DNA of 34,161 nucleotides from an uncultured Marinomonas sp. (GCA_938009755.1 CALLIL010000068.1:1-34161); one strand, 5' to 3'. Shown: positions 8,326-19,092, numbered from the stretch's first letter. Notes: generated from the letters alone by a model not told the origin. A program made the numbers and translations.

Positions 8326-11300
8326 AAATTTGCAAGTTACGCCTTAAAAATTTGAACTCCTTAAAAGGCGAGTGGGAAATTGACTTCACCAAAGCGCCAT
8401 TTGATGACGCTGGGGTGTTTGCCATTGTCGGGCCTACAGGCGCAGGAAAATCCACCTTGTTGGATGCGATTTGCTTGGCTCTGTATCACGAAACGCCACG
8501 TTTAAAAGTCTCTCCTAGTCAGAATGAATTGATGACGCGTCATACATCGGAATGTCTGGCAGAAGTCGAATTTGAAATTAAAGGCAAAGGGTATCGTGCC
8601 TTCTGGAGCCAGCGACGGGCACGCGGTCAAAGTGATGGTAAGTTACAGCCAATGACGTGCGAATTGTGTGAAATCGATGGCACGATTATCACCACAAAAA
8701 TTAACGATAAAATCGATAAAATCGCAGAGATTACAGGGTTGGATTTCTCTCGTTTCACTAAATCTATGTTACTGGCACAAGGTGGCTTTTCGGCGTTTCT
8801 AAATGCGTCTGCTAATGACAGAGCGGAATTGTTAGAAGAGTTAACGGGTACGGAAATTTATAGCCAAGTGTCTCAGTGGGTATTTGAAAAACATAAAGCA
8901 GAGCGCCAGAAAATTACGCAATTAGAAGCAGTGAATGCTCAGCGTCAATTGTTGTCTGACGAAGAATTAGACGCCTTGGTAAAGCAAGAAAAAGATCTTG
9001 AACAACAGGAATCCTCTCAGAAAAAAACGTTAACCACACAACAAAAAGCACTTGTTTGGTGTCAAACACAAGAAGACTTGCAGCAAAATTTGGCGTTACA
9101 CAGGCACAAAAGTGCTGAGGCGTTAGATGCGTTAGAACACTTTAAACCACAACAAGCTTCGTTAGAAAGCGCCGAGAAAGCCAATCCGTTACAAGCGCAA
9201 TTTAATACGCTGAAAGAGATTGAAAAGCGAGAATCTGAATTGGCTTCAGAGCACGCTGATGTATCGCTAAAACAACAAGAACAAGAAGCGCTTATTAAGC
9301 GTTTAGATAAACGTGTTGAAGCGGTTAAGCAATCGTTTGATGAGCAAAACCTTGCATGGCAAACAGTAAATGATGATGTGGCAAATCGCATTCAACCGCT
9401 CTTATCTCGTCGTGATCATGTGGATGAGCAGCTAAAAACTACGAAAGAGCGAAACAGCGCCTTAGAGAAAAAACACCAAGAAAGCCAGCAAGAGCGAGAT
9501 CGAGTGGCGAAAGCCTTGTCGAGCCAGCAAGACGACTATCAACGCAGTCAGCAGCGGTTGGCTCAATGGCAAAGCCCTGAATCTATTGAGTCACAAGTGG
9601 CCAATTGGTTGCATCAGCAAGCCAACATTCAAGACCAAGAACAAAGGTTGGCAGATCTAGTACCAGAAGTGTCTCATGTCAAAGAAGAATTGGAAAAGGC
9701 GCAAGCGGAGTTCGTTCAACACAAAGAGTCGCTTGGACAGCAGCAAGCACAGCTTGAGCAATTGGAAAAACAAGTACAAGCTGTGAGCAACGAATGCCTG
9801 ACGTTGTCATCAGGTCGTGAATGGGATGATTGGCAGCGTTATTATCACAGTCTTGAAAGCCGACAGCAGAAAGCCTCAGACTTGCTTAGTCGTTATGAGG
9901 TGCATGGAAGTAAACAGGCGCAGCTTACTCAACTTGATACCTCGATTATTGAGCTAAAAACTAAGATAGAAACGCAAAATAAAGAGCTGGTTGCAGGTCG
10001 GCAGGTTTATAAGGAAAAGCATGTGCATTGCCGAGATTTAGCCGCTTTGGTCGACGCGGAACGCCATATTCTTGCGCTAAATGAAATGAGAGAAACGCTA
10101 ACGGAAGGTGATTATTGCCCTTTGTGTGGATCCAATCATCATAATTTGGGTTATGCCTTGCATCAAGGTGTTAACCAAGAAAACCATGAACGCTTGAAGT
10201 ATCTTGAGTCGGAACTCGAAACGTTAAAACGATCCGGTCAATCCTTAGGTGCAAAGCTCGAAGTCTCGGAAAGTGAGCTAAAAATCCGTCAAGACCAATA
10301 TGTTTCTTTAGCGCAAGAGCTGGCGCAATCAGAGCAGTGGATGTTGGCGTTACTGAATGAGCTAAATCCAGATCAAACAGTAACGACGTTTGATGCATCT
10401 TACGTGACTGACGTCACTCATTTGCTTGAAAATGAATGGCGTAAGGCAAATGAATTGAATGCTCAGCTGGTGGAAAAACAGCAGCAACGCTTTGCTTTAG
10501 AAAATCGTTTGAATGAGTTGAAAGCACAGCATCAAACTATGGCTTTGCAGTTACAAGAGAAAGAGTCTAGTGGTCGATTACTGCGTCAAACATTGGAGAA
10601 TAAATTGGCTGAGCAACAAAAATTGTCAGCTGAAACCCAAAAAATGGCTGACTCTCTGTTGGCGTCAATGGCATCGTCTGGTGTGCCGGAAACCTATTTG
10701 GTTCAGCCTCTACAGGATTCTTTGTTGGCATTGCAAACGTCACTGCAAACGTGGCGAGAAGCTAAAACCAATGTGGACAAACTGCATCAACAAATAGAGC
10801 AGTTACAGTATCAATTAAATACATTGGATAACCATTTAAAAGAAAGTACAAAAGAAGTGGAAACCGAGCGAGCAACATTAGAAGACCTAAAAGATCGCTT
10901 GAGCCAGCTTAATCAAGAAGTATTTGGTGTGTTAGGCGACAAGACGTTGGCGGAGTACAGAGCAGAAGCGCACCGTCTTGTTGAGTCGTCCAAAGCACAA
11001 TTTGAGCAGATGTCAGAAGAGCGCGAGCAGCTAAAAAATGAATGGGCAGCCACGCAAGCGACGTTTAAAAGTATTGATAAAAATTTGCAGCCTTTGCGTA
11101 ACGAATTGAAAAATGCTCAAGAAAATTGGCAAAAAACATTAGCAGAAAAAGCCTTTGACACAGAGACTGAGTGGCAATCTGCGTGTCTATCTGGCGAAGA
11201 AATGAAGCAATTACAGCAAAGCTTAATCGCTATTAAAGAAGACATCACTCGTCAAGAGGCTCTCTTGAAGCAAGCACAATCTTCGTATGATGAGCATGGA

Positions 11301-12023
11301 AAAAAACGACCGAAAGGCGTAGGCCATGATGATACTATTTTGGCTGATTTGTCTGAGCGTGTTCAGGCTCTTGAGCTTCAGCTGTCTGTGTTGAATCGTC
11401 AACGGGGAGAAGTGACTCAAAAGATCAAAGAAGAAAGTCAACGAAGAGAACACGCAGAATCGTCAGTAAAAGAGCTCGACAAACTGCGTGACAGTTTGAT
11501 TCATCTTGAGCGTTTAAATCATTTGATCGGTTCGGCAGACGGTGCAAAATTTCGTCGTTTTGCTCAGAATTTGACTTTGGATCATTTGGTATATTTGGCC
11601 AATCAGCATTTGAATGTTTTGCATAAACGTTATCAATTACTACGACATGAAGAGGCTCTGTCACTTGTTGTGGTCGACACATGGCAAGCCAATGCATCGC
11701 GTGATACCAAAACTTTGTCTGGTGGTGAATCTTTCTTAGTCAGTCTGGCGTTGGCACTGGCGTTATCGGATTTGGTGTCTCATAAAACCAGCATTGACTC
11801 TTTGTTTTTGGATGAAGGTTTTGGAACCTTAGACAGCGACACGTTAGAATCGGCTTTGGATGCGTTGGATAATCTGCATTCTTCTGGGAAAACCATCGGT
11901 ATTATCAGTCATATCAGTGCGTTGAAAGAGCGTATTCCAGTGCAAATTAAGTTAACCAAGCAAAGCGGTTTGGGTGTTAGTCGTTTGGCTTCTGAATTTG
12001 CAGTGGTGTCTTCGGAGCGTTGA
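8322..12023 (+). CDS. sbcC: Exonuclease subunit SbcC (Rad50-type SMC ATPase)
   Basis: SbcC is the ATPase and DNA-tethering arm of SbcCD. The 1233-residue protein has Walker [10 protein letters not shown] at 37-45 and long glutamine- and glutamate-rich coiled coils at about 180-560 and 620-1080. The zinc hook CPLC lies at 599-602 between them. The ABC signature LSGGES is at ~1132-1137, and Walker B with the catalytic glutamate is in [10 protein letters not shown] (Asp1164, Glu1165). Length and layout are those of a complete protein (E. coli SbcC is 1048; the coils are longer here). The ATG overlaps the sbcD stop. The stop codon lies inside the first unit of a 25-bp tandem repeat (12016-12065). 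Confidence 0.96.
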   Translation: MKICKLRLKNLNSLKGEWEIDFTKAPFDDAGVFAIVGPTGAGKSTLLDAICLALYHETPRLKVSPSQNELMTRHTSECLAEVEFEIKGKGYRAFWSQRRARGQSDGKLQPMTCELCEIDGTIITTKINDKIDKIAEITGLDFSRFTKSMLLAQGGFSAFLNASANDRAELLEELTGTEIYSQVSQWVFEKHKAERQKITQLEAVNAQRQLLSDEELDALVKQEKDLEQQESSQKKTLTTQQKALVWCQTQEDLQQNLALHRHKSAEALDALEHFKPQQASLESAEKANPLQAQFNTLKEIEKRESELASEHADVSLKQQEQEALIKRLDKRVEAVKQSFDEQNLAWQTVNDDVANRIQPLLSRRDHVDEQLKTTKERNSALEKKHQESQQERDRVAKALSSQQDDYQRSQQRLAQWQSPESIESQVANWLHQQANIQDQEQRLADLVPEVSHVKEELEKAQAEFVQHKESLGQQQAQLEQLEKQVQAVSNECLTLSSGREWDDWQRYYHSLESRQQKASDLLSRYEVHGSKQAQLTQLDTSIIELKTKIETQNKELVAGRQVYKEKHVHCRDLAALVDAERHILALNEMRETLTEGDYCPLCGSNHHNLGYALHQGVNQENHERLKYLESELETLKRSGQSLGAKLEVSESELKIRQDQYVSLAQELAQSEQWMLALLNELNPDQTVTTFDASYVTDVTHLLENEWRKANELNAQLVEKQQQRFALENRLNELKAQHQTMALQLQEKESSGRLLRQTLENKLAEQQKLSAETQKMADSLLASMASSGVPETYLVQPLQDSLLALQTSLQTWREAKTNVDKLHQQIEQLQYQLNTLDNHLKESTKEVETERATLEDLKDRLSQLNQEVFGVLGDKTLAEYRAEAHRLVESSKAQFEQMSEEREQLKNEWAATQATFKSIDKNLQPLRNELKNAQENWQKTLAEKAFDTETEWQSACLSGEEMKQLQQSLIAIKEDITRQEALLKQAQSSYDEHGKKRPKGVGHDDTILADLSERVQALELQLSVLNRQRGEVTQKIKEESQRREHAESSVKELDKLRDSLIHLERLNHLIGSADGAKFRRFAQNLTLDHLVYLANQHLNVLHKRYQLLRHEEALSLVVVDTWQANASRDTKTLSGGESFLVSLALALALSDLVSHKTSIDSLFLDEGFGTLDSDTLESALDALDNLHSSGKTIGIISHISALKERIPVQIKLTKQSGLGVSRLASEFAVVSSER

Positions 12024-12065
12024 TTTTCACTGCGAAATAAAGCGTTGATTTTCACGGTTAAATAG
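12016..12065 (+). repeat. 25-bp tandem duplication across the sbcC stop codon
   Basis: Two adjacent 25-base units begin with an identical 15 bases (AGCGTTGATTTTCAC) and match at about 21 of 25 positions; a further AGCG starts a possible third unit. The sbcC TGA is within unit one, so the second unit carries an in-register copy of the terminal bases downstream of the gene. Confidence 0.85.
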
Positions 12066-12146
12066 AGCGCAAAAAGATGGTGCAAAAGTTTTCCCCAGAT
12101 ATGCTGGAACAAGTATGTAAGTAAGTAGTAAAAAACGAATCAAATC

Positions 12147-12183
12147 AAATGCTTAATCTTTTGTTTATTATTGAGCATTTTAC
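12147..12183 (+). terminator. Weak stem-loop after sbcC, possible terminator
   Basis: AAATGCTTAAT pairs with ATTGAGCATTT (one G-U pair) around a 12-base T-rich loop, followed by only a short T stretch. It is the only hairpin I see in the 339-base sbcC-minC gap. The rest of that gap holds the 25-bp repeat, a candidate minC promoter and no plausible gene. Confidence 0.4.
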
Positions 12184-12269
12184 GTTACTCTTAGCACTAT
12201 AACAGCGCAGCCTATGATTGTGATGAAGTGTAAAAGTCTTGTCTTGATGGCTTCCTTTCATAAGAAAGC

Positions 12270-12297
12270 TTGCATAGAATAGGTTGTAATGTATTGA
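12270..12297 (+). promoter_or_regulatory. Candidate promoter of the min operon
   Basis: TTGCAT and TATTGA are spaced by 16 bases, about 65 bases before the minC ATG. The -10 match is only moderate. An 11-base direct repeat CATAAGAAAGC flanks it (12259-12269 and 12322-12332). Confidence 0.28.
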
Positions 12298-12362
12298 TAT
12301 CCATTGTTTTTCAGAAATTCACATAAGAAAGCGTTATCAACGTATACAAAAGGGCAGTTTAA

Positions 12363-13088
12363 ATGACGGATTCAAGCTTCCAACTTAAAGGAAGTGTCGT
12401 TACGACGGTGTTGTTGGATATTCAAAAATTTTCACTGGATGACATTATTTTTCATCTAAAAGAGAAAATTGAACAGGTGCCGCATTTTTTTAATCAAGCG
12501 CCTGTGATTGTGGATATTTCGAAAACCAAAGAGAGCATTCAGCTGGATCAGTTTGAAGCGCTTATTGAAGCTTTGAATGCATTAAACCTTGGTGTGATTG
12601 GTTGGCGTTGTGATCCTGCTCGTTTGCCTGACTGGAAGGCGACAGTGACGATTCCATTGCTGCCAGCCAGTAAAGCCAGAGCGATTAATGCAGAGTCTGG
12701 CGCTAAGTCCTCAGATCAGCAAGATGTAGTGGTTAAGAAGATTGTAGAAGAGCGAGTGGTGTCACATTCTTCAAAAGTCATAACCAAGCCGATTCGCTCT
12801 GGCCAGCAAGTGTATTCCGAGGGTGACTTGATCGTCTTGGCACAAGTGAGCGAAGGCGCAGAAGTCTTAGCGGACGGTAATATTCATGTTTATGGTGCGC
12901 TAAGAGGTCGAGCATTGGCTGGAGTTAAAGGCGATAAAAACGCTCGCATTTTTTGTAAAAGCTTGGAAGCGGAGCTGGTGTCTATCGCGGGCAATTTTAT
13001 GTTGAGTGATGCATTGCAGAAAAGTATTTGGAAAGACAGTGCACAAGTATTGTTAAATGATGAAAATTTAGACGTGGTACCGCTTTAG
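12363..13088 (+). CDS. minC: Septum site-determining protein MinC
   Basis: MinC inhibits FtsZ polymerisation near the poles when recruited to the membrane by MinD. The 241 residues show the N-terminal FtsZ-interacting domain (to about residue 105) and a linker of low complexity. The C-terminal beta-helix domain contains the family's regular turns, such as EGDLIVLAQVSEGAEVLADG and NIHVYGALRGRALAGVKGD. Length is close to E. coli MinC (231). An AAGGGCAG ribosome site precedes the ATG. It is the first gene of minCDE, with 70 bases to minD. Confidence 0.94.
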   Translation: MTDSSFQLKGSVVTTVLLDIQKFSLDDIIFHLKEKIEQVPHFFNQAPVIVDISKTKESIQLDQFEALIEALNALNLGVIGWRCDPARLPDWKATVTIPLLPASKARAINAESGAKSSDQQDVVVKKIVEERVVSHSSKVITKPIRSGQQVYSEGDLIVLAQVSEGAEVLADGNIHVYGALRGRALAGVKGDKNARIFCKSLEAELVSIAGNFMLSDALQKSIWKDSAQVLLNDENLDVVPL

Positions 13089-13158
13089 TTTTATTTATTA
13101 GCGTATGTATCTTATTAGTTAGATAGGCTCAGGATTGGGGTTATCGGAGGATAGAAAA

Positions 13159-13968
13159 TTGGCAAAGATTATCGTAGTAACCTCTGGCAAAGGTGGTGTT
13201 GGTAAAACAACTTCCAGTGCTGCCATCGGGACAGGTATTGCATTAAAAGGGCATAAAACCGTTATTATCGATTTTGATGTGGGTTTGCGTAACCTAGATT
13301 TGGTAATGGGTTGTGAGCGTCGTGTAGTGTATGACTTTGTTAATGTTATTAATAAAGAGGCGACTTTGTCTCAAGCATTGATCAAAGATAAGCGTACGAA
13401 AGATTTATTTATTTTACCGGCTTCTCAGACTCGTGATAAAGATGCGTTGACGATTGAAGGTGTTCAACAAGTGTTGGAAGACCTTGCAAAAGAATTTGAT
13501 TACATTATTTGTGATTCGCCAGCGGGCATTGAGAAAGGCGCTCAAATGGCCTTGTATTTTGCCGATGTAGCGATTGTCGTGACAAACCCTGAAGTGTCTT
13601 CGGTTCGTGACTCTGATCGAATATTGGGGATTTTACAGAGTAAATCAAAACGTGCAGAAGAGGGCAAAGAGCCGATCGAAGAGCATCTTCTTCTAACTCG
13701 TTATCACCCAGAGCGCGTTGCGCAAGGTGAGATGCTAAGCGTGTCTGATGTGGAAGATATTCTGGCGATTCCTTTGCTTGGTGTGATTCCTGAATCTGAA
13801 GCTGTTCTAAAAGCCTCTAACCAAGGTACACCGGTTATTTTAGATGAAGAAGCAGATGCAGGTTTTGCTTATACCGATGCTGTTGATCGTTTGATGGGTG
13901 AAGAAAGACCTTTGCGTTTCTTAGAAGTACAGAAGAAAGGCTTTATGAAACGATTGTTGGGAGGTTAG
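13159..13968 (+). CDS. minD: Septum site-determining ATPase MinD (TTG start)
   Basis: MinD is the membrane-binding ATPase that carries MinC and oscillates with MinE. I chose the TTG at 13159: a strong CGGAGG ribosome site ends 8 bases before it, and translation then begins [17 protein letters not shown], as in all MinD proteins. An in-frame start further upstream at 13135 would add eight residues not seen in the family. The 269-residue product has the deviant Walker A KGGVGKTT (11-18), the switch region [14 protein letters not shown], and DSPAG. It ends with the basic amphipathic membrane-targeting helix FMKRLLGG. It is followed two bases later by minE. Confidence 0.96.
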   Translation: MAKIIVVTSGKGGVGKTTSSAAIGTGIALKGHKTVIIDFDVGLRNLDLVMGCERRVVYDFVNVINKEATLSQALIKDKRTKDLFILPASQTRDKDALTIEGVQQVLEDLAKEFDYIICDSPAGIEKGAQMALYFADVAIVVTNPEVSSVRDSDRILGILQSKSKRAEEGKEPIEEHLLLTRYHPERVAQGEMLSVSDVEDILAIPLLGVIPESEAVLKASNQGTPVILDEEADAGFAYTDAVDRLMGEERPLRFLEVQKKGFMKRLLGG

Positions 13969-13969
13969 A

Positions 13970-14221
13970 GTGGGCATTTTCGATTATCTTAAAAGCAAAG
14001 AAACACCTAGCTCTGCATCGGTTGCCAAGGATAGATTGCAGATCATTGTGGCTCATGAGCGAAGCAAAAGGCATGAGCCAGATTATCTTCCTCGTATGCA
14101 GCAAGAGATCATTGATGTGATTCGTAAGTACGTGAAGATTGGTGATGAAGATGTTCAGATACAGCTTGAAAATACAGCGGATTGTTCAGTACTGGAGCTG
14201 AATGTCACTTTGCCTGAGTAA
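13970..14221 (+). CDS. minE: Cell division topological specificity factor MinE (GTG start)
   Basis: MinE stimulates MinD ATPase and confines MinCD to the poles. The 83-residue protein starts [11 protein letters not shown], the usual membrane-touching N-terminus. It continues with the MinD-binding segment ([18 protein letters not shown]) and a dimerisation domain ending in LNVTLPE. The GTG start lies one base after the minD TAG, and the GGGAGG inside the minD 3' end serves as ribosome site, so the two genes are translationally coupled. Confidence 0.95.
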   Translation: MGIFDYLKSKETPSSASVAKDRLQIIVAHERSKRHEPDYLPRMQQEIIDVIRKYVKIGDEDVQIQLENTADCSVLELNVTLPE

Positions 14222-14252
14222 AATTTTATTTTCAGAGTTAAGCGTAAGATAA

Positions 14253-14298
14253 ACATCAAATGAGACACGTTGATCTATGTCTTGTTTGGTGTTTTTTT
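14253..14298 (+). terminator. Rho-independent terminator of minCDE
   Basis: A 15-bp stem (ACATCAAATGAGACA with TGTCTTGTTTGGTGT, three G-U pairs) encloses a 10-base loop and is followed by seven T. The wobbles favour RNA from the + strand. Confidence 0.88.
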
Positions 14299-14396
14299 AT
14301 GTAATCTTTAAATGAATTCACTCTGTTGTTGTTTTACTCAAATTCTTGATAAGTGTATTATTTGACTCACTTATTTTGCTTATCAGAGTTGTGAAA

Positions 14397-15593
14397 ATGC
14401 TTCGTTTTTCCATCGGTGTAATAACAGTTTGTTTTTTATTGACCGCTTGTAATGAGTCGGTTCAAGTCTCAGATAGCGCATTAGTCGTAAAACCTAAACC
14501 TCAGAAACTTTCTGACCTTCCTGTTCCCTCTGCTGACCCTAAAGCGCTATTAGGTTCTCAATTATTTTTTGATGTGAACTTGTCAAAAGAGCGGAATCAA
14601 TCTTGTGCTACTTGTCATGATATTGCGAATGGCTTTGTCGATAAGCGCAATGATGTGTTGTCAGGCGCAGTCTCGTTGGGCAGTGATGGTCATTCGATTG
14701 GTACTCGAAATACACCGACAGCGGCTTACGCGGCATTTTCTCCACCTTTTCATAGAATGGTCAACGGCGAATACCGTGGTGGGCAGTTCTTAGATGGTCG
14801 CGAGTCTGGGTTGGCGGAGCAGGCCACTGGGCCTTTTGTTAATGCCGTTGAAATGGCCTTGCCAGATGGCGCTGGCGTAGTTGCTCGCGTAAAGGAAAAT
14901 ACTCGCTATGAAAATTTGTTTAATGAATTGTATGGCGAGGATATTCTCGAAGACGATGTAAAAGGTTATGCCGCGATTGCTGACGCTATTGCGACCTTTG
15001 AGAAAACCGCTTTATTTATGCCGTTTGATTCTCGATATGATCGCGCTTTACGCGGTGAAATTCGATTAACACCAGAGGAAGAGTTGGGTAAAACCTTGTT
15101 CTTTTCTCAACAGTTTACCAATTGTAATGCCTGTCACCAATTGAATGCTTCGCCGTTTTACGAGCAAGAAACCTTTACAAATTATGAGTATCGAAATATA
15201 GGTGTGCCGGCTAATGCCGCAGTGACGGCTCGTAATGGTGGGTTTATTGATAATGGATTATTAGATAACCCAGCGATCAATGATCCAAAGCATGCGGGTA
15301 AATTCAAAGTGCCTACTTTACGCAATGTCGCTGTTACAGGGCCTTATATGCATAACGGCGTGTTCCAAGATTTGAGAACCGTGATTATGTTCTATGATAA
15401 ATACAATAATCCAAGTCGTACAATTAACCCTGAAACAGGTCTGCCATGGGCTGAGCCTGAAGTGGCAACAAATATCGACATGGAAAACTTAGAAATTGGA
15501 CCTGCTTTGCCAGATCAGAGAGTGGATGCCATTGTTGCTTTTCTAAAGACCTTGACCGACAAGCGTTACGAGCACTTGTTGGAAACAGAGTGA
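14397..15593 (+). CDS. Di-haem cytochrome c peroxidase-like lipoprotein
   Basis: The protein belongs to the bacterial cytochrome c peroxidase/MauG family, which reduces hydrogen peroxide or performs related oxidations outside the inner membrane. Two c-type haem sites are visible: CATCH at 70-74 and CNACH at 243-247. The conserved TGPYMHNG segment follows in the C-terminal half, retaining a Met as in peroxidases rather than the Tyr of MauG. The N-terminus has a lipobox (LLTAC, Cys18), so it should be a lipoprotein; the first residues after Cys are Asn-Glu, which does not suggest inner-membrane retention. The ATG at 14397 is chosen as it gives a normal lipoprotein signal; a GTG at 14391 and a TTG at 14346 are in frame. 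Length 398 fits the family plus leader. Confidence 0.85.
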   Translation: MLRFSIGVITVCFLLTACNESVQVSDSALVVKPKPQKLSDLPVPSADPKALLGSQLFFDVNLSKERNQSCATCHDIANGFVDKRNDVLSGAVSLGSDGHSIGTRNTPTAAYAAFSPPFHRMVNGEYRGGQFLDGRESGLAEQATGPFVNAVEMALPDGAGVVARVKENTRYENLFNELYGEDILEDDVKGYAAIADAIATFEKTALFMPFDSRYDRALRGEIRLTPEEELGKTLFFSQQFTNCNACHQLNASPFYEQETFTNYEYRNIGVPANAAVTARNGGFIDNGLLDNPAINDPKHAGKFKVPTLRNVAVTGPYMHNGVFQDLRTVIMFYDKYNNPSRTINPETGLPWAEPEVATNIDMENLEIGPALPDQRVDAIVAFLKTLTDKRYEHLLETE

Positions 15594-15714
15594 TTGAATA
15601 TCTCATAAGCTAGTCTAAGTTTTTTGTTAGGAAATTCTACTTCTCCTTATTGTTTTCATTGATAAAACTGGCTTGAAGCTAGAAAATTTATTACATTGTT
15701 CTTAAGTTTATTTT

Positions 15715-15737
15715 AACGGCGCCTTATTGGCGCCGTT
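15715..15737 (+). other. Strong GC-rich hairpin just upstream of the aldo/keto reductase
   Basis: AACGGCGCC and GGCGCCGTT form a perfect 9-bp stem with a TTATT loop, ending 8 bases before the GAGGA ribosome site of the next gene. The T-run after it is poor (TCATTATT), so it may be a terminator of the peroxidase gene or an RNA element in the next gene's leader. Confidence 0.7.
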
Positions 15738-15758
15738 TCATTATTGAGGATATTGAAT

Positions 15759-16811
15759 ATGAAATATGTACCGCTCGGTCGTACGGGATTAGAGGTTTCT
15801 CGAGTCTGCTTGGGCACGATGACGTGGGGAACTCAAAATACGCAAGCGGATGCGGATGCTCAATTGGAATACGCCTTGGCTAATGGCGTTAATTTTATTG
15901 ATACCGCTGAAATGTATTCTGTTCCTCCTACGGCAGAATCTTACGGTAAAACGGAATCGATTATTGGTGACTGGTTGTCTCGCAATCCATCTCGTCGTGA
16001 AGAGTTTGTTTTAGCAACAAAAATCGCTGGACCGGGTTTACCTTATATTCGAGGTGGAGGCCCGATTACAGGAGAGTCTGTCATTGCGGCAGTGGAGACA
16101 TCGTTACAACGACTAAAAACCGATTACATCGATTTGTATCAATTACACTGGCCGAACCGTACATCACCGCATTTTGCGAAGCATTTTCCTGGGCATATTT
16201 CTTTCAGCGACGTGGATAGAGAAGCGCATTCTGCTCAGATGCTTGAGATTTTGAAAGCTATTGAGACCTGTATTAAAGCAGGTAAAATTCGCCATTATGG
16301 TTTGTCTGATGATACTACGTGGGGCATTAACGAATACATTAAATTAAGTGATCAACATGGTCTTCCTCGTGTGGCGTCGATTCAAAATGAATTTAGCCTT
16401 TTGCACGCGAAGGATTGGCCATATTTGATTGAAAATTGCATACACGAAGATGTGGCGTATTTACCTTGGTCTCCATTGGCAGCTGGTGCTTTGAGTGGAA
16501 AATACATCGGTGGTGCGCGTCCTGAAGGCAGTCGCTGGAGTTATGTGCAACGTCATGGCTTGTTTCGCGATACGCCTGCAGTAGATGCTGCTGTTAGAGG
16601 TTATGCTGAAGTGGCGAAAAAATATGGTCTGACGACAGCGCAGCTGTCTTTAGCTTGGTGTGATCAAGTGGACGGCGTAACCTCTACTATTATTGGAGCG
16701 ACGACGATGGATCAGTTGAAAGAGGATATGGATGCCTTCGATATGGCATTGTCGGATGATGTATTGAGTGACGTTCTAGCGGTATTTAAAGAGTATCCAG
16801 TGCCGTTCTAA
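15759..16811 (+). CDS. tas: NADP(H)-dependent aldo/keto reductase, Tas family
   Basis: This is a soluble NADPH-dependent oxidoreductase closely resembling E. coli Tas (346 residues; 350 here). The substrate is not known. The barrel opens with MKYVPLGRTGLEVS and LGTMTWGTQN. The catalytic tetrad is Asp48, Tyr53 (in IDTAEMYSVPP), Lys88 and His130 (in LYQLHWPNR). The C-terminal phosphate-binding loop reads STIIGATTMDQLKED. The ATG at 15759 follows GAGGA by 8 bases; an in-frame TTG 15 bases upstream has no advantage. It has its own terminator downstream. Confidence 0.9.
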   Translation: MKYVPLGRTGLEVSRVCLGTMTWGTQNTQADADAQLEYALANGVNFIDTAEMYSVPPTAESYGKTESIIGDWLSRNPSRREEFVLATKIAGPGLPYIRGGGPITGESVIAAVETSLQRLKTDYIDLYQLHWPNRTSPHFAKHFPGHISFSDVDREAHSAQMLEILKAIETCIKAGKIRHYGLSDDTTWGINEYIKLSDQHGLPRVASIQNEFSLLHAKDWPYLIENCIHEDVAYLPWSPLAAGALSGKYIGGARPEGSRWSYVQRHGLFRDTPAVDAAVRGYAEVAKKYGLTTAQLSLAWCDQVDGVTSTIIGATTMDQLKEDMDAFDMALSDDVLSDVLAVFKEYPVPF

Positions 16812-16842
16812 AACCTGAGCTCTTCTGATAAAAGAAAACGAT

Positions 16843-16877
16843 AAAAAAGGGAGCTTTACTTTGAGCTCCCTTTTTTT
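16843..16877 (+). terminator. Rho-independent terminator after tas
   Basis: GGGAGCT pairs with AGCTCCC around an 8-base loop; A6 on the left and T7 on the right extend the stem. Confidence 0.9.
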
Positions 16878-16943
16878 GTGTGATGTTTTAGTCATGCTCT
16901 ATTGTTTGGTCTGTAAACCTTTTCAGGACAGAACAAAGGCAAT

Positions 16944-16978
16944 AAAAAAGCCGATGCAACATGATGCATCGGCTTTTT
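16944..16978 (-). terminator. Rho-independent terminator of the EF-G gene
   Basis: GCCGATGCA and TGCATCGGC form a 9-bp stem with a six-base loop, extended by A6/T5. On the minus strand it ends in six T, 24 bases after the EF-G stop codon. It faces the tas terminator. Confidence 0.9.
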
Positions 16979-17001
16979 AGAAAAACGAATTCAGAAATGA
17001 A

Positions 17002-19092
17002 TTACTTCTGTTCGCTTTCTTTCTTTTCTTTAGCAGCAGCAATAACAGTTTCCGCTACGTTAGAAGGACATGGTAGGTAGTGAGAGAACTCCATAGAGAA
17101 CTGACCACGACCAGAAGTCATTGTACGTAGTGAACTGATGTAACCAAACATTTCAGAAAGAGGTACGTCTGCTTTGATGCGAACGCCAGTTACACCTTTC
17201 TCTTGGTCTTTGATCATGCCGCGACGACGGTTAAGGTCACCGATAACATCACCAACGTGGTCATCAGGAGTGAACACATCCACTTTCATGATTGGTTCGA
17301 TCAACTGAGCACCAGCTTTTGGAATAGATTGACGGAAAGCGCCTTTAGCAGCGATTTCGAAGGCAATAGCAGAGGAGTCAACTGCGTGGAAGCCACCGTC
17401 GAACAACTCAACATCAACGTCTAATACTGGGAAGCCAGCTAGTACACCTTCGTCCATCATGGACTTAAAGCCTTTTTCTACAGCAGGGAAGAATTCTTTT
17501 GGTACGTTACCACCCACAACAGAAGAAGAGAATGTGAAGCCAGAACCTGGGTCACCTGGTTTGATGCGGTAGTCGATTTTACCAAACTGACCAGAACCAC
17601 CAGATTGTTTCTTGTGAGTGTAAGTATCTTCGATTTCTTTCGTGATGGTTTCACGGTAAGCAACCTGTGGTTGACCAACAATAAGATCTACGCCGTATGT
17701 ACGCTTCAAGATATCTACTTTGATGTCTAGATGAAGTTCACCCATCCCCTTAAGGATAGTTTCACCAGAATCTTGGTCTGTTTCAACGCGGAAAGTAGGA
17801 TCTTCTGCAACCATTTTACCGATAGCGATACCCATTTTCTCGTTACCACCTTTGTCTTTAGGTGTAACAGAGATAGAGATTACTGGCTCAGGGAAAACCA
17901 TTGCTTCAAGCGTACAAGGGTGCTTAGGATCACAAAGTGTGTGACCAGTTTGTACGTTTTTCATGCCGACAATCGCCATGATGTCACCAGCTTGCGCTGT
18001 GCTGATTTCTTTACGGTCATCAGCTTGCATTTCTACCATGCGGCCTACACGTTCTGTTTTGCCTGTGAAGCTATTCAGAATTGTGTCGCCTTTGTTGATG
18101 ACACCAGAGTAAACACGTACGAATGTTAGGGCGCCGAAACGGTCATCCATGATTTTAAACGCAAGTGCTTTGAATGGTTCGTCAGCAGATACAATTGCTT
18201 TCTCGCCATTTGGGTTACCTTCTTCGTCCGTAAGATCTTGTGGAACAACATCTGTTGGGCTTGGTAGGTAATCAACAACAGCGTCAAGAAGAAGCTGCAT
18301 GCCTTTGTTTTTGAAGGCAGAACCACAGTAAGTAGGGAAGAACGCAAGGTCACGAGTACCAGTACGAATACAACGCTTGATGTCTTCAATAGAAGGCTCT
18401 TCGCCATCCATGTACGCCATCATTAGGTCGTCGTCTTGCTCAACAGCAGTCTCAACAAGTTTCTCACGGTATTCTTCTACCTGATCAACCATGTCTGCAG
18501 GAACGTCTTCGATTTTGTAGTTTTCAGGTTGGCCAGAGTCATCCCAGATGTAAGCTTTACGGCTTAATAGGTCAACAACACCGACGAATTCATCTTCTGT
18601 ACCAATTGGAAGAACCATGATTAGAGGTACAGCACCTAGAACGTCTTCTACTTGTTTTGTAACACGGTAGAAGCTCGCACCCAAACGGTCTAGTTTGTTT
18701 ACGAAGATCAAACGAGCAACTTCTGACTCATTCGCATAACGCCAGTTAGTTTCTGATTGAGGTTCAACACCACCAGAACCACAGAATACACCAACACCGC
18801 CGTCTAGGACTTTCAAGGAACGGTATACTTCAACTGTGAAGTCAACGTGCCCAGGTGTGTCGATAACGTTGAAGCGGTGATCTTTCCAGAAACAACTTAC
18901 AGCCGCAGACTGGATAGTAATCCCGCGCTCAGCTTCCTGTTCCATGAAGTCAGTAGTGGATTCACCTTCATGAACTTCACCGATTTTATGGATAATACCA
19001 GTAAGCTTAAGGATACGTTCTGTAGTAGTAGTTTTACCCGCGTCAACGTGAGCAAAAATACCGATGTTTCTGTATTTTGATAAGTCAGCCAT
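17002..19092 (-). CDS. fusA: Elongation factor G, stand-alone paralogue
   Basis: EF-G is the GTPase that moves tRNAs and mRNA through the ribosome and, with RRF, splits ribosomes. The 696-residue protein has all G motifs: AHVDAGKT (14-21), the switch region GITI, DTPGH (78-82) and NKLD (132-135; NKMD in standard EF-G). Domains II-V follow, complete to the C-terminus. It begins [20 protein letters not shown], as I recall from the second EF-G of Vibrio and Shewanella, rather than the MARxTPIxRYRN start of the str-operon copy. It stands alone, without rpsL, rpsG or tuf. I infer a paralogue that may be specialised (for example in recycling or stress) and that the main fusA is elsewhere. Its promoter has a GC-rich discriminator. 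Confidence 0.9.
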   Translation of the reverse strand: MADLSKYRNIGIFAHVDAGKTTTTERILKLTGIIHKIGEVHEGESTTDFMEQEAERGITIQSAAVSCFWKDHRFNVIDTPGHVDFTVEVYRSLKVLDGGVGVFCGSGGVEPQSETNWRYANESEVARLIFVNKLDRLGASFYRVTKQVEDVLGAVPLIMVLPIGTEDEFVGVVDLLSRKAYIWDDSGQPENYKIEDVPADMVDQVEEYREKLVETAVEQDDDLMMAYMDGEEPSIEDIKRCIRTGTRDLAFFPTYCGSAFKNKGMQLLLDAVVDYLPSPTDVVPQDLTDEEGNPNGEKAIVSADEPFKALAFKIMDDRFGALTFVRVYSGVINKGDTILNSFTGKTERVGRMVEMQADDRKEISTAQAGDIMAIVGMKNVQTGHTLCDPKHPCTLEAMVFPEPVISISVTPKDKGGNEKMGIAIGKMVAEDPTFRVETDQDSGETILKGMGELHLDIKVDILKRTYGVDLIVGQPQVAYRETITKEIEDTYTHKKQSGGSGQFGKIDYRIKPGDPGSGFTFSSSVVGGNVPKEFFPAVEKGFKSMMDEGVLAGFPVLDVDVELFDGGFHAVDSSAIAFEIAAKGAFRQSIPKAGAQLIEPIMKVDVFTPDDHVGDVIGDLNRRRGMIKDQEKGVTGVRIKADVPLSEMFGYISSLRTMTSGRGQFSMEFSHYLPCPSNVAETVIAAAKEKKESEQK

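Noticed and set aside
9062-9391. Cysteine- and serine-rich antisense frame inside sbcC
   Set aside because: It is the complement of glutamine- and alanine-rich coiled-coil codons, so the composition is an artefact.
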